From: Thermaceae bacterium
Lineage (GTDB): Bacteria; Deinococcota; Deinococci; Deinococcales; Marinithermaceae
Assembly (NCBI GenBank): GCA_015490435.1
Contig: WFXV01000210.1
Location: forward strand, 1 to 6,737
Reading direction: 5' to 3'
DNA: 6,737 nt
The position numbers were made by a program, and so were the translations under genes. Positions 1-5,378 of the stretch are shown piece by piece. Within the stretch, counting starts at the first letter, position 1. The number at the start of each line of letters is the position of its first letter. The notes beneath the pieces are model-generated. The model searched no databases and was not told the DNA's origin. It saw only the letters and a list, made by a program, of their open reading frames with translations.

Positions 1-523
1 CCAAGTCCACCACCCCGCCCACGAGCGCCGATAGCGCGGGCATGACACCTGAGCGGAGCCATTCCTCGAGGTGGAAAAGCCCCTCCGCCAGCGCCCGCCG
101 AAACTCGGCCCCGAGCTCCCGGGGGAGCGCGACGAGGGCGGGGCGGGCCCAGTCGGGCGCGAGCTCGACCCCCCGCGCCCAGTACCCCGAAAGGGCGCGA
201 AGGCCCCGGGAGAGCTCCTCGGGCAGGTTCCCGGCGTAGCCCGCGAGCTGCCCCACGACGGCGAAAAGCCCCGCCCAGAAAAGGGCGAGGGCGAGGAAGA
301 GCCCCGTCACCACCAGCCCGTAGGCCACCGCGCGCGGGGCCCCCAGCCGAACCAGACGCGCCTTCAGGGGGTGCACCAGCGCGGCGAGGAGGGCGGCGAC
401 CAAGAGGAGGCGCCAGACCCGCCAGGTCAAAAGCAGGAAGAAGCCCCCGAGCAAAAGCGCGATCGTCGCCGCCAAAACCCGCACGTAGGGGTTTTGCCAC
501 ACCGCCCGGAAGGCGTCGGCCAC
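1..523 (-). CDS. AI-2E family transporter (PF01594), N-terminal part, runs off left edge
   Basis: I translated this directly: 174 codons are open from a GTG at 523 to the window edge, and the C-terminal half or more is missing. The N-terminus has a short cytoplasmic stretch, then hydrophobic segments at about residues 15-33 and 37-51. A basic loop with HPLKARLVRLGAPRAVAYG (51-69) follows, then a further segment at about 68-92. The order 'two helices, HPL/DPL, basic loop ending in P-R-x-x-A, long helix' is typical of the AI-2E/PerM/YdiK family. After about residue 95 comes an amphipathic stretch, also expected. Members are usually 330-380 residues and have been linked to autoinducer-2 or other small-solute export and to Na+/H+ antiport, so the substrate is unknown. 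The start is fixed by an in-frame TAA 9 bases upstream (TAA GGT AAG GAC GTG). The gene is divergent from the polymerase gene at 546. Confidence 0.85.
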   Translation of the reverse strand, partial: MADAFRAVWQNPYVRVLAATIALLLGGFFLLLTWRVWRLLLVAALLAALVHPLKARLVRLGAPRAVAYGLVVTGLFLALALFWAGLFAVVGQLAGYAGNLPEELSRGLRALSGYWARGVELAPDWARPALVALPRELGAEFRRALAEGLFHLEEWLRSGVMPALSALVGGVVDL

Positions 524-529
524 GTCCTT

Positions 530-535
530 ACCTTA
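530..535 (-). promoter_or_regulatory. Candidate -10 box (TAAGGT), leaderless promoter of the AI-2E transporter
   Basis: On the minus strand TAAGGT fits TANNNT and ends 6 bases before the GTG at 523. No clear -35 is seen. An AAGG inside the same stretch lies 7 bases from the GTG and could instead be a weak Shine-Dalgarno, so a leadered reading is not excluded. Confidence 0.5.
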
Positions 536-539
536 TCCT
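534..539 (+). promoter_or_regulatory. Candidate -10 box (TATCCT), leaderless promoter of the LigD-type polymerase
   Basis: TATCCT fits TANNNT and ends exactly 6 bases before the ATG at 546. There is no Shine-Dalgarno before that ATG and no recognisable -35, so a transcript beginning at or near the start codon is the simplest reading. The box overlaps the divergent minus-strand box by 2 bases. Confidence 0.55.
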
Positions 540-545
540 TTGGGC

Positions 546-1433
546 ATGGAGGCCCGCTGGCGGCTCGCGGGGAGGGAGGTCCAGGTCAAGAACCTGGAAA
601 AGCTCTTCTTTCCCGAAAGCGGGCTGAAAAAGGGCGACCTCCTCGCCTACTACCGCGAGGTCGCGCCCTTCATGCTGCCCCACCTCCGGGGCCGGCCCCT
701 CACCCTCTACCAGTGCCCGGACGGGATCGGGGGGCACTGCTTCTTCCGCCGCAAGCTCCCCGACTACGCGCCTTCGTGGTTTCCCCGCGTCCTCCACAAC
801 CCCAAGACCAAGACCGGCCGGGTCCCCCTGATCCTGGTGGAGGACGAGGCCCAGCTCGTCTGGCTCGCCAACCAGGCGGCGATCGAGTTCCACACCTGGA
901 ACGCCCGCCTCCCCGCCCTCGACCGCCCCGACCGGCTGGTGCTTGACCTCGACCCCGGGGAGGTGGGGTTCGCGCGGGTTCTGGAGGCGGCCCTCGCCGT
1001 CCGCGAGGCGCTCGAGGCGCTCGGGCTTTCCGCCTGGCCCAAGACTTCGGGGGGCCGGGGGCTCCACCTCCTCGTGCCCCTGGTGCCGGAGAAGACCCAC
1101 GCCGCCCTCCGCGCCTGGGCCCGTAGCTTTGCCCTTGAGCTCGAGTCGAAGTACGGCTTCATCCGCCTGCCCAAGGGGCGAAGCCACGAGGGGCCGGGCG
1201 TCCAGATCGACTACGCCCAAAACGGCTACGGCCGCAACACCGCCGCCCCCTACACCGTCCGCGCCCGCCCCGGCGCCCCGGTGAGCACGCCACTTTCCTG
1301 GGAAGAGGTGGAAGGGGGCGGGGTCCGGCCGGAGGACTTCACGCCGAAGACCGTGCTCGAGCGCCTCCGCGCCGCAGGCGACCCGATGGCGGGGATCAGG
1401 GACCAAGCCTTCCGCTTGCCCGCGCTCGGCTAA
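546..1433 (+). CDS. ligD: Standalone LigD-type polymerase domain (archaeo-eukaryotic primase family)
   Basis: A 295-residue protein covering essentially the whole LigD polymerase domain and nothing more. Family marks in order: NLEKLFFPESGLKKGDLLAYY (16-36); RGRPLTLYQCPDGI (48-61); EFHTWNA (114-120); the metal-binding DLDP (D134, D136); SGGRGLH (168-174), which binds the nucleotide triphosphate; and QIDYAQN with the third acidic residue D222. All three catalytic aspartates are present, so activity is expected. In bacterial non-homologous end joining this domain adds ribo- or deoxynucleotides at broken ends together with Ku and the LigD ligase. Here no ligase or phosphoesterase domain is fused and no Ku gene is in the window, so the partner is unknown. 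The usual Arg before 'CPDG' is Gln56, as far as I recall the family pattern. ATG at 546 is preferred over TTG at 540 because the candidate -10 box ends at 539. The tail overlaps the convergent permease gene by 38 bases. Confidence 0.92.
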   Translation: MEARWRLAGREVQVKNLEKLFFPESGLKKGDLLAYYREVAPFMLPHLRGRPLTLYQCPDGIGGHCFFRRKLPDYAPSWFPRVLHNPKTKTGRVPLILVEDEAQLVWLANQAAIEFHTWNARLPALDRPDRLVLDLDPGEVGFARVLEAALAVREALEALGLSAWPKTSGGRGLHLLVPLVPEKTHAALRAWARSFALELESKYGFIRLPKGRSHEGPGVQIDYAQNGYGRNTAAPYTVRARPGAPVSTPLSWEEVEGGGVRPEDFTPKTVLERLRAAGDPMAGIRDQAFRLPALG

Positions 1434-2712
1434 GGTAGTAGGTGGCGGCGCCCCCGAGCGCCAGGTAGAAGGCGAGGAGCCAAAGGAGCTCGTGCGGTCT
1501 TTGGTCGGCCAGGTAGCCGACCAGGGAAAGCGCCACCACCAAGACGAGCGCCACCCCGAAGAAGGCCACCCCCGCCGGGATCCCCACCCGTGCCTTCAGG
1601 CGGTAGCCGGCGACCACCACGAAGAGCACCACCAGGAGGAAGGTGAGGCTCGAGAACTCGGCGATCAAGGAGAGTGTCCCAAGCGTCGCGAAGGCCCCGG
1701 CCACCGCCGCCAGCACCACCACCCCGAACCAGGGCACACCCTTGGCGTCGCGCCGGGCGAAGATCTGGGGGAGCGTGCCCTCCTCTGCCATCTCGGCCAT
1801 CATCCGGCTGGCCCCAAAGAGCGTCGAGTTGATCGCCGAGCTGGTGGCGAGGAGGGCCGAGAGCGCGATCAAAAGCCGGCCGGCGTTGCCCAGAATGGGC
1901 TCGGCCACCTTGGCCAGGGCGTAGTCGCTCGCCGCCTCGATCTCGGCGGGCGAGAGCGCCCCCACCGCCACCACTGCGAGCAGCACGTAGACGGTGCCGG
2001 TGACTAGGATCGAACCGTAGATGCCAAAGGGCAGGTCGCGCTCGGGGTCGCGGGTCTCCTCCACCGCGTTGGCCACGAGTTCGAACCCCTCAAAGGCCAC
2101 GAAGATCACCGCCGCCCCCAGGAAAACCGCCAGGATGCCGTGATCGAAGGGCGGAGAAAAGCGCGAGAAGTCGGCGCGAAAGAGCCCGATCAGGCCGAAG
2201 AGCCCGAGCACCGCGAGCTTGGTGTAGACCATCAGGTCCTCGGTGGTCCCGCTCGCCCGCACCCCCTCGAGGTTGACGAGGACGAAGAAGGCGAGCACGA
2301 GCAGGGCGAGGAAGACCCGGAGGAGGTGGAGGTCGGGCTCGCCCAAGAGATCGGCGCCGTAGGCGGCGAAGGTGTAGGCGTAGAGCGCCAGCGTGCCCAC
2401 GTACATCGCGAGGAGCCCCCACCCCACCAGGGCAGAGAACTCCGGCCGCTCGGGCCAGGCTCCCCGGACGAAGGTGAAGATCCCCCCGTCGTCGCGAAAA
2501 AAGAGCGCGAGGCGGACGAAGAAATAACCCGCCACCAGGGCCACCAGCGTGCCCACCAGGAATGAGGCGGGGGCGCCGTTTCCGGCGAGCAGCACGGTGA
2601 GCCCGAGCACCGAGAAGATGCCGCCGCCGATCATGCCGCCGACGCCGATGGCCAAAAGCTCCTTCTTGCCGAGTTTTTCCCCGGGTTCGAGCTTGCGGGT
2701 GGTTTTGCGCAC
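1396..2712 (-). CDS. APC-superfamily amino-acid permease
   Basis: A 438-residue polytopic membrane protein with about 12 hydrophobic segments, the usual size and topology for an amino acid-polyamine-organocation (APC) permease. TM1 carries the substrate-binding glycine-rich stretch GVGGMIGGGIF (23-33). The TM6-like segment has FVAFEGFELVAN (204-215), followed by the cytoplasmic VEETRDPERDLP (217-228), a strong family mark. SRMMAEMAEEGTLPQIFARRD (302-322) matches the loop after TM8. It probably imports an amino acid or amine with a proton or by exchange. The sequence does not show which, and YfnA/PotE-like relatives vary. The GTG at 2712 lies 9 bases past the amidase stop, has no Shine-Dalgarno and has a TANNNT box 6 bases upstream. 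It can therefore be transcribed with the upstream genes or alone. The last 38 bases overlap the end of the convergent polymerase gene, and no terminator hairpin is visible between them. Confidence 0.9.
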   Translation of the reverse strand: MRKTTRKLEPGEKLGKKELLAIGVGGMIGGGIFSVLGLTVLLAGNGAPASFLVGTLVALVAGYFFVRLALFFRDDGGIFTFVRGAWPERPEFSALVGWGLLAMYVGTLALYAYTFAAYGADLLGEPDLHLLRVFLALLVLAFFVLVNLEGVRASGTTEDLMVYTKLAVLGLFGLIGLFRADFSRFSPPFDHGILAVFLGAAVIFVAFEGFELVANAVEETRDPERDLPFGIYGSILVTGTVYVLLAVVAVGALSPAEIEAASDYALAKVAEPILGNAGRLLIALSALLATSSAINSTLFGASRMMAEMAEEGTLPQIFARRDAKGVPWFGVVVLAAVAGAFATLGTLSLIAEFSSLTFLLVVLFVVVAGYRLKARVGIPAGVAFFGVALVLVVALSLVGYLADQRPHELLWLLAFYLALGGAATYYLSRARASGRLGP

Positions 2713-2718
2713 GGGTTC

Positions 2719-2724
2719 AGTCTA
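2719..2724 (-). promoter_or_regulatory. Candidate internal -10 box (TAGACT) for the permease
   Basis: On the minus strand TAGACT fits TANNNT and ends exactly 6 bases before the permease GTG at 2712. Its first three bases are the TAG stop codon of the amidase gene. There is no Shine-Dalgarno and no clear -35. It would give the permease its own leaderless transcript inside the gene run. Confidence 0.45.
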
Positions 2725-3885
2725 CGCGCCGAGGGCCCGGGCGAGGGCGAAGGCCGCCCGGTCGGCCCCCGGAGGAAGCGCGAGCATCGCCCCCACCCCA
2801 GGGGCGATGGGGAAGGAGAGCGCCGGGCCCTTTAGGAAGTTGAAGAACATCGTGTTCCGGAGCACCCGGGCGTTCGTCCGGCGGAAGGCAGCGGGGTCCT
2901 CGAGCACCGACCGGGGCGGGGGAAGGACCGGGACGGCGGGGGCGAGCAGCGCGTCGAAACCCGCCACCTCCCGCCAAAACCTGGGCGGCCACTCCCGGTA
3001 CGCCGCCAGCACCTCGCGGTAGTCGGCCTCGACGTAGCGGGCGGCCTCGAGGATCCGCTCGACCACCCGGGGGTCCATCCGCCGTCCCTCGCGCTCGGCG
3101 AGCGGCCCCCAGAGCCGGTAGGCCTCGTGGGCGGCGAGGGGGCCGTGGGCGCGGTAGAGGGCGAGGATCTCGGAGAAGACCGAAAGCCCCGCCCGCTCCA
3201 CCCGGTGGCCGGCCCCCTCAAGACGGGCGACCCAGGAGAAGAAGGCGCGTTCCACCTCGGGATCGAGCCCCTCGACCAGCGCCTCGGGCACGAGCAGGCG
3301 GAGGGGTCGCCCGGGAGGGCGGGGGAAGGCCTCGTTCGGCCGGCCTAGGAGCGCGGAAAAAAGCCGCCAGAGCCCGGGAAGGTCCGCCGCCATCGGCCCC
3401 ACCATGTCGAGGGTGGGGGAAAGCGGCACCACCCCCTCGGTGGGCAAGAGGCCGTTCGTGGGCTTCATGCCGTAGATCCCCTGGAAGGCGGCGGGGATCC
3501 GCACAGAGCCCCCGGTGTCGGTGCCCACCGCGAGCCGCACCCTCCCCAGGGCCACCGCCGCCGCCGAGCCTGAGGAGGACCCCCCGGGCAGGCGGCCCGG
3601 GAAGCGGGGGTTATCCGGGGTGCCGTAGTGGGGGTTTTGGCCGAGGCCGGAGTAGGCGAGCTCGGTCATGTTGGTGCGGCCCACGATCCGGGCCCCGGCC
3701 CGTAGCAGCCGCCGGACGATGGCGGCGTGCCGGGGCGCGGGGGCCGTCTCTCGGAGCACCTTTGAACCCGCGGTGGTGGGCAGGCCGGCCACCGCCAGGT
3801 TGTCCTTGATCGCGACCGGCTCGCCCCGGAGGGGGCCCGGCCCCGGCAGGAGCGTAAAGCGCCAGACGAAGACCGAATCAGCCAC
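2722..3885 (-). CDS. Amidase-signature family hydrolase
   Basis: A 387-residue soluble protein with an intact Ser-cisSer-Lys triad of the amidase-signature family: Lys27 in VAIKDN, Ser103 in GGSSSGSAAA and nucleophile Ser127 in GTDTGGSVRIPAAF. The Ser103-Ser127 distance is 24, as in known members. GYGMKPT-like text (GIYGMKPTNG, 136-145) and the C-terminal PGADRAAFALARALGA are also typical. These enzymes hydrolyse amide bonds in small molecules. The specificity is not readable, and the GatA subunit is unlikely because GatA is nearly 100 residues longer and no gatB or gatC is here. Oddly, only 26 residues precede the catalytic Lys instead of the usual helical 60-80. The GTG start overlaps the Nudix stop by 8 bases and has GGGAGG 6 bases upstream, so the short N-terminus seems real and translation is probably coupled. 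The permease downstream suggests handling of an amide or amino-acid derivative, but this is inference. Confidence 0.9.
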   Translation of the reverse strand: MADSVFVWRFTLLPGPGPLRGEPVAIKDNLAVAGLPTTAGSKVLRETAPAPRHAAIVRRLLRAGARIVGRTNMTELAYSGLGQNPHYGTPDNPRFPGRLPGGSSSGSAAAVALGRVRLAVGTDTGGSVRIPAAFQGIYGMKPTNGLLPTEGVVPLSPTLDMVGPMAADLPGLWRLFSALLGRPNEAFPRPPGRPLRLLVPEALVEGLDPEVERAFFSWVARLEGAGHRVERAGLSVFSEILALYRAHGPLAAHEAYRLWGPLAEREGRRMDPRVVERILEAARYVEADYREVLAAYREWPPRFWREVAGFDALLAPAVPVLPPPRSVLEDPAAFRRTNARVLRNTMFFNFLKGPALSFPIAPGVGAMLALPPGADRAAFALARALGA

Positions 3886-4291
3886 CCTGGGCCTCCCGCA
3901 CCCGGGCGAGGAGCTCCCGGTCGCTCTTGTAGCGAAGCCTTTTCTCGGCCTCCTCCAGGGGGACCCATTCCACGTCCAAAACCTCCCAGTCGGGATCCTT
4001 GACCCGGCGGAGGGGGCGCATCAAAAACCAGTCCACCGTCTTCTTCACCCGCTTGCCGTCCCGCACGAACCAGTAGGTCACCGAGCCCAAGGGGGCCAGG
4101 ATCTCGGCCTCGTACCCGGTCTCCTCGAAGACCTCGCGGAGGGCGGTGCGCTCCGGGCTCTCGCCGGGCTCGACGAGCCCCTTTGGGAAGGTCCAGACCT
4201 CCTCGCCCTTTAGGTTTTGGGTGCGGATGAGCAAGACCTTCCCGTCCTCGACCAGCACGCCGCCCGCCGAGTGCTCCTTCACGACCGGCAC
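3878..4291 (-). CDS. Nudix hydrolase, Ndx1/Ap6A-hydrolase-like
   Basis: A 137-residue protein with a perfect Nudix box GX5EX7REUXEEXGU at residues 38-60: G38, E44, then REVFEETGY (52-60). The catalytic metal ligands E53, E56 and E57 are intact. SAGGVLVEDGKVLLIR (8-23), VWTFPKG (32-38) and the later VDWFLMRPL (86-94) resemble, from memory, Thermus thermophilus Ndx1, a diadenosine polyphosphate hydrolase of 126 residues. Cleavage of a nucleoside diphosphate linked to another moiety is safe to predict. Ap6A as substrate is inference. I chose GTG 4291 because GGAGG lies 5 bases upstream. GTG 4282, three codons later, makes a GTGA overlap with the DUF72 stop but its spacing to that GGAGG is 14 bases. 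The gene overlaps DUF72 upstream by 13 bases and the amidase downstream by 8, so all three are very likely cotranscribed. Confidence 0.9.
   Translation of the reverse strand: MPVVKEHSAGGVLVEDGKVLLIRTQNLKGEEVWTFPKGLVEPGESPERTALREVFEETGYEAEILAPLGSVTYWFVRDGKRVKKTVDWFLMRPLRRVKDPDWEVLDVEWVPLEEAEKRLRYKSDRELLARVREAQGG
3892..3897 (-). promoter_or_regulatory. Ribosome binding site fixing the amidase start
   Basis: GGGAGG on the minus strand, inside the last Nudix codons, sits 6 bases before the amidase GTG at 3885. It supports the short N-terminus of the amidase and coupling to the Nudix gene. Confidence 0.6.
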
Positions 4292-4992
4292 AAAAGCCTC
4301 CGGAAAAGAAGGGCGTTTTTCGGCGCGTGGCCGAGGTCGGTGTTGTTGAAGTAGGCGAAGGCGGGCTTTCCGCGGGCGGCCTCGGCCCAGCGGGCGAGCT
4401 CTTCCTCGGGGTAGTCGTCCTTGTACCAGGCGCGCCGGCCGTGGAAGCGCAGGTAGACGAAGGCGGTGTTCACGAAGTCCTCGGGCAGCCCCGGCGCGCT
4501 CACCGAGACGAAGGCCACCCCGGCCTTTTGCAGCGCCTCGTAGACCGCCTCGTCCCACCAGGAGGCGTGGCGGAACTCGACGGCGTTTTTAAAATCCGGG
4601 TCCAGGGCGGAGAGCAACCGCTCGAGGTGCTCGGGCCGGTAGCGGAAGGAGGGGGGCAGCTGGAAGAGCACCGGTCCGAGCTTCTCGCCGAGCCCCGCGA
4701 CCACCTCGTAAAAGTCCCGCACCCGGGCGGGGTCAGTGAACTTCTTCAGGTGGGTGATCTCGCGGTGCGCCTTCACCGCGTAGAGGAAGCCCTCTTTGGC
4801 CTCGCGGTACCAGCGGCGCACCGTCTCCCGGGTGGGGAAGCGGTAAAAGCTCGCGTTCACCTCGACGGTGTCGAAGTGCTCCTGGTAGTAGTCGAAGTAG
4901 CGGGAAAGCGGCAGGTCCTCGGGGTAGAAGACGCCCTTCCACCCGCGGTAGAAGTACCCGGAGGTCCCGACCCGGCAGTCCTCGGCCACCAC
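4279..4992 (-). CDS. DUF72 (YecE-like) family protein
   Basis: A 237-residue protein matching DUF72 from end to end: VGTSGY (8-13) at the N-terminus, GVFYPEDLP (20-28), TVEVNASFYRFP (42-53), VLFQLPPSFRY (108-118), NAVEFRHASWW (136-146), VYLRFHGR (179-186) and YFNNTDLGHAPKNA (214-227). The family adopts a TIM-barrel-like fold related to xylose-isomerase/endonuclease IV-type barrels and has no settled biochemical role, so I give none. The length is within the normal range. Two tandem GTG codons (4992 and 4989) are possible starts. TATCCT ends 4 bases before the first and 7 before the second, and no Shine-Dalgarno is present. The gene heads the minus-strand run DUF72-Nudix-amidase-permease and is divergent from the small winged-helix gene at 5022. 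Confidence 0.92.
   Translation of the reverse strand: MVAEDCRVGTSGYFYRGWKGVFYPEDLPLSRYFDYYQEHFDTVEVNASFYRFPTRETVRRWYREAKEGFLYAVKAHREITHLKKFTDPARVRDFYEVVAGLGEKLGPVLFQLPPSFRYRPEHLERLLSALDPDFKNAVEFRHASWWDEAVYEALQKAGVAFVSVSAPGLPEDFVNTAFVYLRFHGRRAWYKDDYPEEELARWAEAARGKPAFAYFNNTDLGHAPKNALLFRRLLCRS
4297..4301 (-). promoter_or_regulatory. Ribosome binding site deciding the Nudix start
   Basis: GGAGG on the minus strand, inside the DUF72 C-terminus, is 5 bases before GTG 4291 and 14 before GTG 4282. It favours the earlier start. Confidence 0.6.
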
Positions 4993-4996
4993 CCCC

Positions 4997-5002
4997 AGGA
5001 TA
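4997..5002 (-). promoter_or_regulatory. Candidate -10 box (TATCCT) for the DUF72-Nudix-amidase-permease run
   Basis: On the minus strand TATCCT, the same hexamer seen before the polymerase gene, ends 4 bases before GTG 4992 and 7 before GTG 4989. There is no Shine-Dalgarno and no clear -35. The spacing suits the second GTG better. Confidence 0.5.
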
Positions 5003-5009
5003 CCGCGGG

Positions 5010-5015
5010 TAGAAT
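5010..5015 (+). promoter_or_regulatory. Candidate -10 box (TAGAAT), leaderless promoter of the winged-helix gene
   Basis: TAGAAT fits TANNNT, is close to TATAAT, and ends exactly 6 bases before the ATG at 5022. No Shine-Dalgarno lies before that ATG and no -35 is recognisable. It sits 7 bases from the divergent minus-strand box at 4997-5002. Confidence 0.55.
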
Positions 5016-5021
5016 CCCGGC

Positions 5022-5267
5022 ATGGACGCGAAGGGCTGGGTGAAAAGGGCGATCGAGCGGCTCGGCTGGGCGGGCGAGCGGGAGATCGTGCGCTACCTGG
5101 ACGAAGCCGGGGAAGAGCTCTCGCGAAAGGAGCTAAAGGAAGCCCTTTCGGCCCTACTCGCCGAGGGCGCGATCGAGCAAAAGGGAGAGCTCTACCGGAT
5201 CAAGCCGAAGAGCGGGGCCCGCGCGGCCTTCGACCGGCTCTTCGGGGACGCCCCCGACGAAGGCTAA
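5022..5267 (+). CDS. Small winged-helix-like protein, probable DNA-binding regulator
   Basis: An 81-residue soluble protein that I do not recognise by name. The secondary-structure pattern suggests a winged helix. Helices fall at about residues 4-14 (GWVKRAIERLG), 17-29 (AGEREIVRYLDEAG) and 34-48 (SRKELKEALSALLAEG). A two-strand wing follows at about 50-62 (AIEQKGELYRIKPK). 'Helix, LLAEGAIEQKGELYRI' is the common look of helix 3 plus wing in small bacterial wHTH proteins. A short charged tail follows and there are no membrane segments. The ATG at 5022 is preceded by TAGAAT at 6 bases and has no Shine-Dalgarno, so a leaderless transcript is likely. Its head-to-head position with the DUF72 gene, 29 bases away, would suit a local or autoregulatory role, but binding is not shown by the sequence. 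A terminator hairpin follows the stop. Confidence 0.8.
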   Translation: MDAKGWVKRAIERLGWAGEREIVRYLDEAGEELSRKELKEALSALLAEGAIEQKGELYRIKPKSGARAAFDRLFGDAPDEG

Positions 5268-5290
5268 AACCCCAAAGCGGCCCCGGAAAG

Positions 5291-5323
5291 GCGCCCCTTG
5301 CGCAAAAGGGGCGCAACTTTTCT
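5291..5323 (+). terminator. Intrinsic terminator after the winged-helix gene
   Basis: A perfect 9-bp stem, GCGCCCCTT (5291-5299) with AAGGGGCGC (5306-5314), closes a 6-base loop and is followed by AACTTTTCT. The T-run is short but the stem is GC-strong. It begins 23 bases after the TAA at 5267 and directly precedes the next promoter, so it separates the two transcription units. Confidence 0.75.
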
Positions 5324-5324
5324 A

Positions 5325-5353
5325 TTGACAGAAGGCCAGATTGGGCCAATAAT
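5325..5353 (+). promoter_or_regulatory. Near-consensus sigma-70 promoter for the rhomboid cluster
   Basis: A perfect -35 TTGACA (5325-5330), exactly 17 bases of spacer, and a -10 AATAAT (5348-5353, five of six matches to TATAAT). Initiation would fall near 5360, giving a leader of about 19 bases before the ATG at 5379. It begins two bases after the terminator T-tract. Confidence 0.8.
5340..5350. promoter_or_regulatory. Possible operator palindrome in the promoter
   Basis: ATTGG-G-CCAAT is a perfect inverted repeat with 5-base arms that overlaps the spacer and first half of the -10 box. A second perfect palindrome, ATGCGCAT, lies just after at 5352-5359, between the -10 and the expected start of transcription. 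Both are short enough to arise by chance. Confidence 0.25.
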
Positions 5354-5366
5354 GCGCATGAAAGAT

Positions 5367-5374
5367 GAGGTGAT
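5367..5374 (+). promoter_or_regulatory. Strong Shine-Dalgarno deciding the start at 5379
   Basis: GAGGTGAT is an eight-base match to the usual anti-Shine-Dalgarno end of 16S rRNA. It lies 4 bases before ATG 5379 (8 bases counted from the GAGG core). It rules out the in-frame upstream codons TTG 5298, ATG 5352 and ATG 5358 as likely starts. Confidence 0.8.
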
Positions 5375-5378
5375 GCTT

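Noticed and set aside
540..545. TTG at 540 as start of the polymerase
   Set aside because: It directly abuts the candidate -10 box ending at 539. ATG 546 is the better codon and gives the expected spacing.
71..946. Long plus-strand open frame of 291 codons over the transporter and polymerase starts
   Set aside because: It is very rich in Pro, Gly, Arg and Glu, resembles no protein, and is antisense or out of frame to two well-supported genes. It is an artefact of high GC.
528..1406. Minus-strand open frame of 292 codons opposite the polymerase gene
   Set aside because: It mirrors the polymerase gene, has low-complexity composition and shows no motif, while the plus frame has all the LigD catalytic residues.
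1492..2007. Plus-strand open frame opposite the permease, rich in His, Glu and Gly
   Set aside because: It is antisense to the clear APC permease, with composition typical of a shadow of hydrophobic codons.
4292..4558. N-terminal extension of the Nudix frame up to 4558
   Set aside because: The extension is Arg/Gly/Ala-rich, lies within DUF72 coding sequence in another frame, and the Nudix domain begins right after the supported start.
4327..5043. Plus-strand open frame of 238 codons opposite DUF72
   Set aside because: It is antisense to a full-length DUF72 protein with all family motifs, and is a Val/Glu/Gly-rich shadow.
5298..5378. Longer start (TTG 5298, ATG 5352 or ATG 5358) for the single-pass protein
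   Set aside because: TTG 5298 lies in the terminator loop and upstream of the promoter. ATG 5352 and 5358 lie at or before the expected transcription start. ATG 5379 has the strong Shine-Dalgarno.
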